NCBI GenBank assembly: GCA_903898675.1
Contig: CAIUGM010000031.1
Location: 186,001 to 250,000 of the forward strand
Direction: 5' to 3'
Source: an uncultured Verrucomicrobiota bacterium
Lineage (GTDB): Bacteria; Verrucomicrobiota; Verrucomicrobiia; Opitutales; Opitutaceae
Length of the DNA stretch: 64,000 bases
The notes under the pieces are model-generated. The model was given only the letters and a program-made list of their open reading frames with translations, was not told where the DNA came from and did not search any database. Position numbers and translations under genes: made by a program. Shown piece by piece: positions 39,538-49,039 of the stretch. Numbering within the stretch: the stretch's first letter is position 1; every line of letters begins with the position of its first letter.

Positions 39538-40989
39538 TCAGGTGGCGCCCGCGCCCGCCGCCGGGGCGGAAGATTTCCGGGCGCTGAGGAAGAGATGAAT
39601 GCCCTGCGCCGCCTTGCGCGCATCGCGCACCGCGTGCACGACCAGGCTCGGCCCGCGGACTGAGTCACCGCCGGCAAACACGCCCGGCAGGTTCGTCATC
39701 TGGTTACCGTCAACCTTGAAGCCGCCCCATTTGTCGGTCGCAACCTTCGCGAGGTCGCTTTCCGCCGGGAAAGGCACCGGGTCGAACCCGTAGGCCACCA
39801 GCACGAGGTCGGCGGCCACCTCGAACTCCGAACCCGCCACCGCCTTGGGCGAACGCCGGCCCGAGGCGTCGGGCGCCCCGAGCTCCATGCGCACGCAGCG
39901 GACCCCGGTGACCGCCCCGGCGGCGTTGCCGAGCAACGCGACCGGGTTGGTAAGAAACTTGAACTGCGCGCCCTCCTCGAGCGCGTTCGCGTACTCCTTG
40001 CGGCTGCCGGGCATGTTGGCGAGGTCCCGGCGGTAAAGGCACACCGCCTCCCGCGCCCCGCTGCGCAACGCGGTGCGCAGGCAGTCCATCGCGGTGTCAC
40101 CGCCGCCGAGCACGGCCACGCGTCGGTCCGTCACGTCGATCGGCTCGCCCCCGACAAGGGGAGAATCCACGTTTTTCTGCGTGAGAAAGGGCAGGGCTTC
40201 CGCGATGCCGCGCAATTCCGCGCCGGGGATGTCGAGCGGCTTCGGCTGCTGCGCGCCGACCCCGAGGAAGACGGCGTCGTACTTGTCCCGCAGGCCGGCC
40301 AGCGACACGTCCCAGCCCACGCGGACGCCCAGCCGGAACTCCACGCCGTGCCGCGCGAGCAGGTCGATCCGGCGCTCCACGATGTGCTTCTCCAGCTTGA
40401 ACGCCGGGATGCCGTTCACCAGCAGGCCGCCGGGAATGAGCTGGGACTCGAAGATGGTGACCCCGTAGCCGAGCTTCGCGAGCTCGTCGGCGCAGGCGAG
40501 CCCGCCCGGGCCGGAGCCGATGACCGCGACCTTGCGGTGGTTGGCGGGAGCCTGCACGACCTCGACGCCCCCATGGTGGAAGGCGTACTCGTTGATGAAG
40601 CGCTCGACCGCGCCGATCGCGACGGGATCGGTGCGGGCGTTGAGGATGCAGGCCCCCTCGCAAAGCTTGTCCTGCGGGCAGACGCGCGAGCAAATCTCCG
40701 GCATGTTGCTCGTGCTGCGGGACAGGGCCGCCGCTTCCAGGAACAAGCCCTGCGCGGTCAGCGCCATCCACTCGGGAATGCGGTTGGCCAGCGGACAGCC
40801 CGTCATGCAAAGCGGGTTAGGACACTGGATGCAACGCGCCGCCTGCGCCCGGACCGTGGCCTCGTCAAACTCGCTGTAGATCTCGCGGAAATCATGGACA
40901 CGTTCCCCGGCGGCACGCTTCGGCGGCGCCTCCCGTCCGATGAGGGACCAGGCGTATTTTGACTGTTGCTGGGCGGTGGAGGAAAACAT
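39538..40989 (-). CDS. gltD: Glutamate synthase small subunit (GltD-type)
   Basis: 483 residues. Two four-cysteine motifs for Fe-S clusters (CIQCPNPLCMTGC and CSRVCPQDKLCEGAC), an FAD-binding GSGPGGLACADELAKLGYGVTIFE, and a second nucleotide-binding GGGDTAMDC identify the NADPH-dependent reductase that passes electrons to the large glutamate synthase subunit. The large subunit is not in the window. It lies downstream of the NtrB-like kinase at 41244 on the same strand. Confidence 0.94.
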   Translation of the reverse strand: MFSSTAQQQSKYAWSLIGREAPPKRAAGERVHDFREIYSEFDEATVRAQAARCIQCPNPLCMTGCPLANRIPEWMALTAQGLFLEAAALSRSTSNMPEICSRVCPQDKLCEGACILNARTDPVAIGAVERFINEYAFHHGGVEVVQAPANHRKVAVIGSGPGGLACADELAKLGYGVTIFESQLIPGGLLVNGIPAFKLEKHIVERRIDLLARHGVEFRLGVRVGWDVSLAGLRDKYDAVFLGVGAQQPKPLDIPGAELRGIAEALPFLTQKNVDSPLVGGEPIDVTDRRVAVLGGGDTAMDCLRTALRSGAREAVCLYRRDLANMPGSRKEYANALEEGAQFKFLTNPVALLGNAAGAVTGVRCVRMELGAPDASGRRSPKAVAGSEFEVAADLVLVAYGFDPVPFPAESDLAKVATDKWGGFKVDGNQMTNLPGVFAGGDSVRGPSLVVHAVRDARKAAQGIHLFLSARKSSAPAAGAGAT

Positions 40990-41148
40990 GCGTAGAGGGT
41001 TACCTGCGCCATGGCCCATGAAGCGGGCCTGGCCCCACTGCTGCAGTATGCCATCAATGCGCCGAACCGACTCGGCAGTTCTTGCCTAACTTCACGCACC
41101 ACTTGCACCCCGCCGGGCGCCAACGTCTACCGCGATCTCTGTTTTTAC

Positions 41149-41225
41149 GTAGCCGCGTTTGAGTCTGCGAAAACGTGGTTCTGCAAGCGACGGACCACGT
41201 TGTCGCCAAGCTCCAACGCGGCTAC
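41149..41225. repeat. Dispersed GTAGCC...GGCTAC repeat, copy B
   Basis: 77 bases, partner of copy A at 31673-31750; both end CTCCAACGCGGCTAC and both stop 16-18 bases from the stop codon of a leftward gene. Placement in the 254-base gap before gltD is otherwise featureless. Confidence 0.88.
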
Positions 41226-41243
41226 ACCTCTGCTGAGACTGAC

Positions 41244-42416
41244 CTAGCTCTTGAGCATGCGCACGCGGCGGTGCTTCTGGGGGAACTGCAGCGTCACGAC
41301 CGTGCCGGTGCCTTCCTTGCTCTCGATGCCAACGTGGCCGCCATGGTCGCGCATGATGCGCTGGACAATCATCAGCCCGAGGCCGTGCCCGCCGGTCTTG
41401 GTCGTGTGGTACGGGGAGAAAAGCTTTGCGATGTCCTCCTGCTTGATCCCCGCCCCCGTGTCGGCGATCAGGACATAGACCGAGTCGTCGTCCGCCCGGA
41501 CGTGGATGCCGAGTTTGCCGCCGGGCTGCATCGCCTCCATGGCGTTCTTGATCAGGTTGAAAAACACCTGCTTGAGCTGGTTCCGGTCGGCCATGATCAC
41601 CGGCATGCTGGCGGGCAGCTCGCCCTCGACCTTCAGGCCGCGGTCCTCCAGTTCCTTCCCCTGGAAACGCAGGACGTCGTCGATGACCTCGACCACGTTC
41701 ACCTCGGCCAGGTCGGGCGGCCGCGGCCGGAGCGCCTCGAGGAAATTCCGGATGATGCCGTCGAGCCGCGTGACCTCGCCCTGGCAGATGCGGATGGACT
41801 CGCCCAGCGAGTCGGCCTCCTTCGAGCCGGACAGCTTCTTCAGTTTCCGCTCGATGAGCTGGAGATGAATCGTGAGCGAGTTGAGCGGGTTGCCCAGCTC
41901 GTGCGCCACGCCCGCGGCCAGCAGCAGCACGGAGGAAATCTTTTCATTCTCGATCAGCTCCTCCGTGGATTTCTTCTCGCTGGTGATGTCCGACAGGATG
42001 ATGGCGAACCGCTCGCCCTCGCCCTCGATCTGGTCGAACGGCACCATGTAGAGCCGCACCACGCGTGCCTGCGGGTAGGACAATTCGAACTCCCGGGTCA
42101 CGAGCGGCATGGTGCCGCGCATGCCGGCCCGGCCCTCTCCCTCGAGGGTGGCCCGGAGTCCCGGCACGAGCCGCCACAGGCTCGCGGCACCGCTCTCCTC
42201 CTTGAAGCCGATGATGCGGCGCGCGGCATCGTTGGAGTAGTCGATGTCACCGGCGCCCGTGATGACGAGCACCCCTTCCTGGAGCGTGTTGAAAACCCCG
42301 TCGAGCAACGCCCGTTCGCGCGCCAGCCGCTGCACGAGGGTGCGGAGGCCGGCCGCATCGAGCCGGTCGGCGCGGCCGAGCATCTTGTCGAGCGAGCTGG
42401 GTTTTTTCACGGACAT
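41244..42416 (-). CDS. PAS-domain sensor histidine kinase, NtrB-like
   Basis: 390 residues, no membrane segment. A short coiled N-terminus, a PAS domain (about 45-150), the phospho-acceptor His in GVAHELGNPLNSL, and an ATPase with NLIKNAMEAM, DTGAGI and GGHGLGL. Layout matches soluble NtrB-type kinases. No regulator is adjacent; the NtrC-type protein at 36947 is the nearest candidate. Position next to gltD suggests, but does not show, a nitrogen-sensing role. Confidence 0.9.
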   Translation of the reverse strand: MSVKKPSSLDKMLGRADRLDAAGLRTLVQRLARERALLDGVFNTLQEGVLVITGAGDIDYSNDAARRIIGFKEESGAASLWRLVPGLRATLEGEGRAGMRGTMPLVTREFELSYPQARVVRLYMVPFDQIEGEGERFAIILSDITSEKKSTEELIENEKISSVLLLAAGVAHELGNPLNSLTIHLQLIERKLKKLSGSKEADSLGESIRICQGEVTRLDGIIRNFLEALRPRPPDLAEVNVVEVIDDVLRFQGKELEDRGLKVEGELPASMPVIMADRNQLKQVFFNLIKNAMEAMQPGGKLGIHVRADDDSVYVLIADTGAGIKQEDIAKLFSPYHTTKTGGHGLGLMIVQRIMRDHGGHVGIESKEGTGTVVTLQFPQKHRRVRMLKS

Positions 42417-42480
42417 AGATTAAGGCACTACTCAGCACACGAGCGGTTCGATGGTCAATCACCGGACAACCGGCGGAATA

Positions 42481-43872
42481 TCAGGCCGGCATCGTCTCGC
42501 CACTCAGTGAGAATACCAACCGGCCTTGGACATCAAGCGTCGCGGTCAGCGTCCAACCCAGTGCCATGGCGAACGTCCTGGCCAGGGACAGCCCCAATCC
42601 CACATGCTGGCCTCCTGTGCGCGCCTCCTCCTTGCGCCAGAAAGGATCGAATAGCTTCGCTAGATCTGCTTTCTCCAAGGTGCAAGCGGAATTGGCCACG
42701 CTAAGCACGACGCGTGACCCGAGGTTTTGCAAAGTGAGGGAGATCTCCCCGGCATCAGGGGCATAGCTGACGGCGTTATCGAAAAGGTTGGCCAGAATGG
42801 AACGCAGCAGGGCTGGGTCGGTGGACACTCGCGCGGACGCGAGGGTGAATTGCACCTGCAGGCGGCGTGCTTCCGCCCGCGGAGCGAACGAGCGCCAGAT
42901 TTCGTGCAGCAATGGGGCCAAATCCACGGGCTCCGCCAAGCCGGCCAATTGCCCGAGCTGTCCGCGAGCCAGGGCCAGCATGCTCGCCGTGAGCGATTCC
43001 ATGTGCCGGGCGATCGCCAGCACTTCAGCATCGGTGGCCGCCTCGCGGGACTCGGGCCACTTGAGGGCGCATTCAGCGAGCGTGCGTAATTCGGCGATGG
43101 GGGTGCGCAACTCATGGGCGAGATCCGCACTGAAGCGACGCTCGCGTTCGAAGGACTGCTCCAACCGGGCCAGCAGGTGGTTCAGCCGGCGGGCAATGGG
43201 ACGGAGTTCTTCCGGCAGGTCATCGATCGGAAATCGCGCCGCCAGTGAGCCCGCGTCGATCCGTGCGGCCTGCTCGCCCAGCCGGTCAAGCGGCTCGAGT
43301 CCGCGCCGCAGTACCCGCGGGACCGCCCAGAACGTCGCCCCGAGCAGCAGCAGGCCGCACGCCGCCGCGAGGCCGGCCAGCTGTAGCAGCGTGTCATCGA
43401 GGTCGTCCCGATCTGATGCCACGACCAGTTCCAGATCCACATGCCGGGTGACCCCATGCACCGGCTTGCCCTTAAAGACGTAGCCGATGGCGCGACCCGG
43501 CCGGCCATTGGGCAGCGTCAGCAAAAAATACCGCGGCGCAGCAAAACTGCCGAGCAGGTGAGGCAATTGAGCACCCCCGAGTGACTCGGAGCGGGCCAGG
43601 ACGGTCCCGTCCGTCAGCCAAATCTGGAAATAATCACGCGGGTTGCGGTCCTCAAATCCCTGCAGAAAATGGTCGGTAAACTCTACCTGCACCGTGTCGG
43701 CCGTAACCCGGGCGACCGTGCTGATCACCAGTGCCTTGGTCCGGAGCGCGATGTCGAACTGGTGCACAACCGCGTAAGAGGCTACCGCCAGCAGAGCCGC
43801 GAGTCCGAGGGCCAGCAAACCCAGCGTCGTGGCCAGCAGGCGGCGCGTAAGCTGACGCCGGATGGAAATCAT
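42481..43872 (-). CDS. Membrane sensor histidine kinase
   Basis: 463 residues with two membrane helices (about 9-35 and 165-190), a HAMP-like linker, His in SADLAHELRTPIAEL, N-box LFDNAVSYA, and a degenerate G1 box (NSACTL in place of DxGxG) before LFDPFWR and GLGLSLA, as in some CusS/QseC relatives. It overlaps its regulator by four bases (43869-43872) and forms a pair. Part of the TonB-receptor operon, so it probably senses a metal or ligand at the periplasm. Confidence 0.92.
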   Translation of the reverse strand: MISIRRQLTRRLLATTLGLLALGLAALLAVASYAVVHQFDIALRTKALVISTVARVTADTVQVEFTDHFLQGFEDRNPRDYFQIWLTDGTVLARSESLGGAQLPHLLGSFAAPRYFLLTLPNGRPGRAIGYVFKGKPVHGVTRHVDLELVVASDRDDLDDTLLQLAGLAAACGLLLLGATFWAVPRVLRRGLEPLDRLGEQAARIDAGSLAARFPIDDLPEELRPIARRLNHLLARLEQSFERERRFSADLAHELRTPIAELRTLAECALKWPESREAATDAEVLAIARHMESLTASMLALARGQLGQLAGLAEPVDLAPLLHEIWRSFAPRAEARRLQVQFTLASARVSTDPALLRSILANLFDNAVSYAPDAGEISLTLQNLGSRVVLSVANSACTLEKADLAKLFDPFWRKEEARTGGQHVGLGLSLARTFAMALGWTLTATLDVQGRLVFSLSGETMPA

Positions 43873-44549
43873 GGGACCGGGGCGGGGACCGGCACCTCAT
43901 CCATCACGTAGCCAAGGCCGCGCCGGGTGTGGATCAAGGCCGGACCGAGCTTTTTGCGCAGACTGCAGATCGCGGAGTCCACCACATTGCTCATGGGGTC
44001 GACCTGCTCGTCATAGATATGCGCCTCGATCTCCGCGCGCGAAACCACCTGACCCCGCCGGCGGGCCAGGTATTCCAGCAGAAGATATTCCCGGGCCGTG
44101 AGGTCCATGGTTTGCTCGGCCCGGCGCGCTCGGCGGGCCAAGGTGTCCACCTCGAGATCGCCAATCTGCAGTCGCGATTGCTTGCTGCCATACGCCCGCC
44201 GGCCCAATGCCTGGACGCGGGCCAGCAGTTCCTCCAGCGCAAACGGCTTGACCAGGTAATCATCGGCGCCGGCCTGCAGTCCCCGCACCCGATCCAGCAC
44301 CGTGTCCCGCGCGGTCAGAAGCAACACGTGCACGGCCCGGCCTTGGCGCCGGAGTTCAGTCAACACGGATAGGCCGTCCCGCCTGGGGAGCATGATATCC
44401 AGAATGATCACGTCATAATCGTGTGACTCAGCCTGCCACAGACCCTCGTCGCCATCCCCCGCAACATCCACCACATAGCCGGTCTTTCGCAAGGCTAGGC
44501 CGACGGAGCGTTGCAGTCGCGGGGAATCTTCTACGAGCAGGATGCGCAC
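43869..44549 (-). CDS. OmpR-family response regulator
   Basis: 226 residues: receiver domain with D in DVIILDIMLPRRDG, conserved K in YLVKPFA, and a winged-helix DNA-binding domain (RLQIGDLEVDTLARRARRAEQ ... SAICSLRKKLGPALIHTRRGLGYV). ATGA overlap with the kinase shows coupling. It sits 34 bases after the YncE-like gene and is likely transcribed from the TonB-receptor promoter, allowing autoregulation. Confidence 0.94.
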   Translation of the reverse strand: MRILLVEDSPRLQRSVGLALRKTGYVVDVAGDGDEGLWQAESHDYDVIILDIMLPRRDGLSVLTELRRQGRAVHVLLLTARDTVLDRVRGLQAGADDYLVKPFALEELLARVQALGRRAYGSKQSRLQIGDLEVDTLARRARRAEQTMDLTAREYLLLEYLARRRGQVVSRAEIEAHIYDEQVDPMSNVVDSAICSLRKKLGPALIHTRRGLGYVMDEVPVPAPVP

Positions 44550-44583
44550 AGGTGGACGGGCGGAATAATCACAACCGCTTTGG

Positions 44584-45630
44584 TTAATTCATGCCATAGA
44601 CCAGCACCTTGAAAGTCCCGGGAATCATCTTGGGCCGCGGGCGGCCGCCGCCGGCGGGTGGGGGCGAAGCCGGTGCCTCGAACTGGGCCGAGGCGAGGTA
44701 GATTTTGTGGGTCGCCGGATCGAGCGTCATGGTGCGCGCACTGCGCTCCGTGGCCAGGGTCTGGACCACCGTGAATTTTTCCGGACTGTCCTCATGCGCG
44801 ATCGTCACCTTGCCTTCACCCGCGGAGGCAAACACCAGCTGCGTGCCGGGATCAAACGCCGTCGCGTCGATTCCCTGCCCGGCCTCGATGCTTGCGACCA
44901 CCCGGCCATCCGTGCTGTCCATGATGAGCATTTTCCCGTTGCTGCAGCCGAGGATGAGCCGGTGATGGGCCAGATCGATGGCCAGGCCGGTGGCCTCCTC
45001 GCCGGGTGCGATCGGCCAGTGGCTCACGATCGCATGCGTCTTGGTATCGATGACCAGCACCTCATTCTTGTCCTCCAGGTTGAAGTAGACCCGCCCCGCG
45101 GCCGAGTCGGCCTGCGCGAACTCCGGCTTGCCGCCGACCGGGATGGTGGCGACGACCTTGCCGGTGGCCGCCTCGAACACCGTGACCGACTGGCCGCGGC
45201 CGTCGAACGTGTACACCTCGTTGCGGCCCGCCTCGTAGAGGATCGCGTCCGGATTCTCCCCGGTGGCCACCTTGGCGACCGTCTGCAGCGTCTTCAGGTC
45301 GACGATGCTCGCCTTGTTCTCCCGGCCGTTGCTGGAAAAGCCGCGCCCCAGCTCCGGGGCCACCACGAAACCATGCACCCCGGGCGTGTCGGCGATTTCA
45401 CCGCTGACCTGATCGGTCCCGGTGTCGATCACGACGACCTTCGTGGCGTGGGTCACATAAAGCCGGTGGCTGGCTGAATCCACGGAGAGGTAATCCCAGC
45501 CGCCGTCGCCGCCGACGGCGATTTCCTTCAGGAGGTGATACGTGCCGTCCGCCCGGCAGAAAACGGTGGAGGCGACAGTGACAAGGCCGACGAGGAGAAG
45601 GCCGCTGAAACGATTGGTGATAGTCTTCAT
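44584..45630 (-). CDS. YncE-like beta-propeller, exported
   Basis: 347 residues with a signal peptide (about 1-27, CRA|D). Repeated blade patterns such as DVTxxV...VVDTxTxxV (RLYVTHATKVVVIDTGT, EVLVIDTKTHAIVS, KMLIMDSTDGRVVAS) define a seven-bladed YVTN/YncE-type propeller, perhaps with a metal or cofactor role at the periplasm. It is 87 bases downstream of the TonB receptor and upstream of the two-component pair. The C-terminus is short and proline-rich. Confidence 0.88.
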   Translation of the reverse strand: MKTITNRFSGLLLVGLVTVASTVFCRADGTYHLLKEIAVGGDGGWDYLSVDSASHRLYVTHATKVVVIDTGTDQVSGEIADTPGVHGFVVAPELGRGFSSNGRENKASIVDLKTLQTVAKVATGENPDAILYEAGRNEVYTFDGRGQSVTVFEAATGKVVATIPVGGKPEFAQADSAAGRVYFNLEDKNEVLVIDTKTHAIVSHWPIAPGEEATGLAIDLAHHRLILGCSNGKMLIMDSTDGRVVASIEAGQGIDATAFDPGTQLVFASAGEGKVTIAHEDSPEKFTVVQTLATERSARTMTLDPATHKIYLASAQFEAPASPPPAGGGRPRPKMIPGTFKVLVYGMN

Positions 45631-45717
45631 GGGTAAAATTGGGGACTGGACCGGAAACAGGAAACGCAAGCTAGCCCAAGGATCGCGAAAGATCCAGCGG
45701 CCAACGGTGGAACGCCT

Positions 45718-48183
45718 TCAAATCTGGTTGTCGAATTTCAGGGAATCATCCTTCGGTTTTTTGGCCGGCTTGCCGAAATTATAGATCAGGCCGAGGAAGA
45801 TGATGCGCGCACTGCGCCGGCGGGTGATCTCCTCCTTCAGCAATGGCGTGTCGAGCCGCGTCGAGTCCTTGAGTGAGTTGAACAAGTCGGAAACCGTCAG
45901 GACCAGGGCCAGCTTCTTCTGCCGGAACTCCTGCCGCAGGCCGTAGTTGGCCACGAACGTCGGCCGGCGGGAGCCCTGCGGGGTCAGCCGGGTGGACGTG
46001 TAGTTGGTGTTGAATTGCATCAGGGTATTCTTCGCGAGGTGCAGACTGGCACCGAGCTTCGCGCTCCAGGACACGTCGGATTTGGTGCCGGCAAAGCCCA
46101 GGTTCGAGGCGTCGATCGTGTTGAAGTAGGTGTTGGAACTGAAATTCAACGTCAGCCACTTGCCCACCTCCGTGGTCGCGGCCAGTTCGAGCCCGGTCGA
46201 CCGGTTGACCGCGAGATTTTCGTAGGTCGTGAGCAGGACGGAATTGCCGAGGTCGCGGGTGACCGTGGTGATCCCATGGTCGAGGTACCGCTGGTAGACC
46301 GTGGCGATCACCGTCGTCTGCTCAGCTTTGTACTGGTAACCCGCCTCGAAGGAATGGATGTCCTCGGGCTTCAGGTACGGGTTACCCGCCCGCAAGGTGA
46401 AGGGATCGTTGTACTCGGGAAACGGGTTGAGGTCGTCGGTATCCGGCCGGTGCACGCGCTGGCTGAAATTGAGCTGCAACTCCTGCGTGTCGGTCAGCCG
46501 GTAAGCCAAATGCAGGCTCGGATAAATCCGGAAATAATCGTTGGGGATCGCCTGCCCCGTGTTGACGAGCAGCGAGCGGGTGTAGGCCTGTTCAGGCCGC
46601 AATCCGGCCTGCACGCCGAAGCGGCCGAGCGTCACCGCATAGGTCGTATAAAAGGCGTGGATCGTCTGCTCGTGCTGGAAACGGTTCGATTGTGCCGGGT
46701 CATTTTCAAACAAACCCGTGGCGGGATTCAGGGCGGTGGCGGCAAAGTTCGCATCCAGCCGCTCGGCCGAGCGCGTGTAGCCGGCCTCGAGCTTGGAGTT
46801 TTCCGTGAGCGGGCAGGTGTACTGGACGATGGCCTCGGTCCCCTTGTCGTAGGAGCGGATCAGGGTGTTGTCGTACGTCGCGGCCTGCACCGGAAGCTGG
46901 AAAATATCCGCGTAGTGATTGTCCTCCTGTTCCTTCGTGGCGGAGGAATTCAACTCCAGGTTGAGCTCGTGGCCGGCCGCGGGAAACTGGTGCTGGTAGG
47001 TCGCGGCATAGTCCTGTTCCCGCAGCAACTCCGGATCCGCCCGCGTGCGGTCGTAGTCGCTGACGAGCCCGCCGCCGCTGTCCAACACCCGGTTGTGGTC
47101 GGTCGCGTGGCGCTCGAAGCTGCGGTAATAGTAGTTCGCCGCAGCCCCGAGCTTGTCGTGCTCGGTAAGATTGTAGTCGATGCCGCCATGGGCAAAGTGG
47201 CTGAAGGGCCGCGAGTGCTCGACCGAGGTTTTTTGCAGGGTCGTCACGGCGCCGGTGACCGGGTCGGTGATCGTGCGGAAGTCCGAGGCCCGCCGGGGCC
47301 GGTAGTCCTGCCGGAGGTTCAAACTGCCATAGATGTTATACCGGCCCGGGTTGTAGTTGGCGGACAGGCCGGAATTGTAGCGGCCGTCGTTGCCCACGCT
47401 GGCGGTGACAGTGCCGGTGACCCCGCTGTCGTGCTTCTTTTTCAGGACGATGTTGATGAGGCCGGCAGTGCCGTCCGGCTTGTATTTGGCGGAAGGGTTG
47501 GTGATCACCTCGATCCGATCGATGGATTCGGCGGGGATTTGCTGAAGAGCGTCGGCCTGGCTGCGACCCATCAGGGTGGACGTCCGGCCATCAATAAGGA
47601 TCTGGACATTGTCCGAGCCGCGCAGGCTGACGTTGCCATCAATGTCCACCTGGACAGACGGCAAATTCTGCAACAGGTCACTGGCCGATCCCGTGGCACC
47701 CTGGATTTCCTTGCCGACGCTGTAGATCTTGCGATCAATCGTATTTTCGAATTCCCGCTGGCGGCTGGAAACCACCACCTTGTCCAGCGTGAGGGCGGAG
47801 TCGTCGACCATCAGTCTGCCCAAGTCGAGCGGCCCAGCCTGAGCCGCGACAGAAAAGGACCGCGTCTCTTGGCTAACAGAGGCGGCAGCGCCGTAGCTGA
47901 CCTTGTAATCACCGGCGGGGACATTCTTAAAAATGAACCGACCCTCACTATCCGTGAAGGAGTTCTGCAAGACCGCATCATCATCGATTCTTCGCAGAAC
48001 CACGAGCGCTGGCCTGGTTGGATGGTTCGCCGTTTGGTCGACCACCACGCCGATGATGCTACCGGTCTTCTGATCTTGCGCAAGTAACCCAACTGGAAGC
48101 ATCAACATTCCCAAAAGCCAGCACCGGAGTTTCCCGGGCCAACCAAGGAAGCGCACAAATAAATAATCCGCGGGTTCACGCAT
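45718..48183 (-). CDS. TonB-dependent outer-membrane receptor (OMP_b-brl_3 type)
   Basis: 821 residues: signal peptide, an N-terminal carboxypeptidase-regulatory-like domain (about 38-110, GSIIGVVVD ... GRFIFKNVPAGDYKV), a plug with VSLRGSDNVQILIDGRTSTLMG, and a barrel of the outer-membrane beta-barrel family. There is no TonB box that I can place, and the last residues (KFDNQI) lack the usual terminal aromatic, so C-terminal processing or extension is odd. First gene of the TonB-YncE-RR-HK operon. Ligand unknown; siderophore or metal complex is likely. Confidence 0.9.
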   Translation of the reverse strand: MREPADYLFVRFLGWPGKLRCWLLGMLMLPVGLLAQDQKTGSIIGVVVDQTANHPTRPALVVLRRIDDDAVLQNSFTDSEGRFIFKNVPAGDYKVSYGAAASVSQETRSFSVAAQAGPLDLGRLMVDDSALTLDKVVVSSRQREFENTIDRKIYSVGKEIQGATGSASDLLQNLPSVQVDIDGNVSLRGSDNVQILIDGRTSTLMGRSQADALQQIPAESIDRIEVITNPSAKYKPDGTAGLINIVLKKKHDSGVTGTVTASVGNDGRYNSGLSANYNPGRYNIYGSLNLRQDYRPRRASDFRTITDPVTGAVTTLQKTSVEHSRPFSHFAHGGIDYNLTEHDKLGAAANYYYRSFERHATDHNRVLDSGGGLVSDYDRTRADPELLREQDYAATYQHQFPAAGHELNLELNSSATKEQEDNHYADIFQLPVQAATYDNTLIRSYDKGTEAIVQYTCPLTENSKLEAGYTRSAERLDANFAATALNPATGLFENDPAQSNRFQHEQTIHAFYTTYAVTLGRFGVQAGLRPEQAYTRSLLVNTGQAIPNDYFRIYPSLHLAYRLTDTQELQLNFSQRVHRPDTDDLNPFPEYNDPFTLRAGNPYLKPEDIHSFEAGYQYKAEQTTVIATVYQRYLDHGITTVTRDLGNSVLLTTYENLAVNRSTGLELAATTEVGKWLTLNFSSNTYFNTIDASNLGFAGTKSDVSWSAKLGASLHLAKNTLMQFNTNYTSTRLTPQGSRRPTFVANYGLRQEFRQKKLALVLTVSDLFNSLKDSTRLDTPLLKEEITRRRSARIIFLGLIYNFGKPAKKPKDDSLKFDNQI

Positions 48184-48261
48184 TGGGATGATCCTAGTTT
48201 ATGCCGCGTTACCGGAACATTATGCTCGGCAGTAAATCGGGAAAACGGTCTGTCGTTTGTC

Positions 48262-49020
48262 TCAATCGAACAGGATCATCTGTCCTTCGAGGTCACGGGG
48301 CTGGGCGAAGAGCTTGCGGAGGAAGCTGTCGCGGTGGGCGGGGCTGCGGCCGAGCCGCAGGATGGCCTCGCGATGCTCCTCCGTGCCATAGCCCTTGTGC
48401 TGGGCGAAGCCATAGCCGGGATGCACCTTGTCGAGGTCGTCCATCAACCGGTCGCGGGTCACCTTGGCGATGATCGAGGCCATCGCGATGCACAGCGAAC
48501 GGCCGTCGCCGCTCACGATGCCCTGGTGCGGGTACGGGAAATTCCGCAACGGCAGCCCGTCGATCAGGATCTGGCACGACACCGTCGGCTCGAACGCGGC
48601 CTTCTCCGCCTCGCTGGCAAAAAGGTCGGGCTCCACCTTTCGCTCGAAGGCCGTGGGCGGGTAGATGCCCTCCAGCGCCCGCCGCATGGCGAGCTTCGTG
48701 GCGCCGAGGATGTTGACGGTCTCGATCTCCGCGACGCTCGCGGTGCCGTAGTTCGCGTGAATCTGGCCCTGCGCCACCAGTTCCTCGAACTCCGTCCACA
48801 ATTCCGTGCGCTGGGCCGCGGTCAGCTGTTTCGAGTCGTTGACGCGGCCCGACTGGCCGACCGCCCAGCGGCCCTCGAGGAATTCCTGCGACACGAGCAC
48901 CGCCGCCGCGACCACCGGGCCGGCCAGGGCGCCGCGCCCGGCCTCGTCCACGCCAAGCAGGCTGCCGAAGCCAAAGATCTGCTTCAGGTCGAATCCGCGC
49001 AACTGGCGTCGCTTGGCCAT
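48262..49020 (-). CDS. rnhB: Ribonuclease HII
   Basis: 252 residues. The family motifs are LLGVDEAGRGALAGPVVAAAV (DEAGRG, with the acidic active site), DSKQL, and a conserved ILIDG. RNase HII removes ribonucleotides from DNA duplexes, including single ones. It is longer at the N-terminus than E. coli RnhB. It is 19 bases from rnhC, unusual pairing of two type-2 RNases H in one unit. Confidence 0.96.
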   Translation of the reverse strand: MAKRRQLRGFDLKQIFGFGSLLGVDEAGRGALAGPVVAAAVLVSQEFLEGRWAVGQSGRVNDSKQLTAAQRTELWTEFEELVAQGQIHANYGTASVAEIETVNILGATKLAMRRALEGIYPPTAFERKVEPDLFASEAEKAAFEPTVSCQILIDGLPLRNFPYPHQGIVSGDGRSLCIAMASIIAKVTRDRLMDDLDKVHPGYGFAQHKGYGTEEHREAILRLGRSPAHRDSFLRKLFAQPRDLEGQMILFD

Positions 49021-49039
49021 GCGTCGGGTCAGGCTTGGT

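Noticed and set aside
46015-48087. 690-residue plus-strand ORF
   Set aside because: Antisense to the TonB receptor; no recognisable fold.
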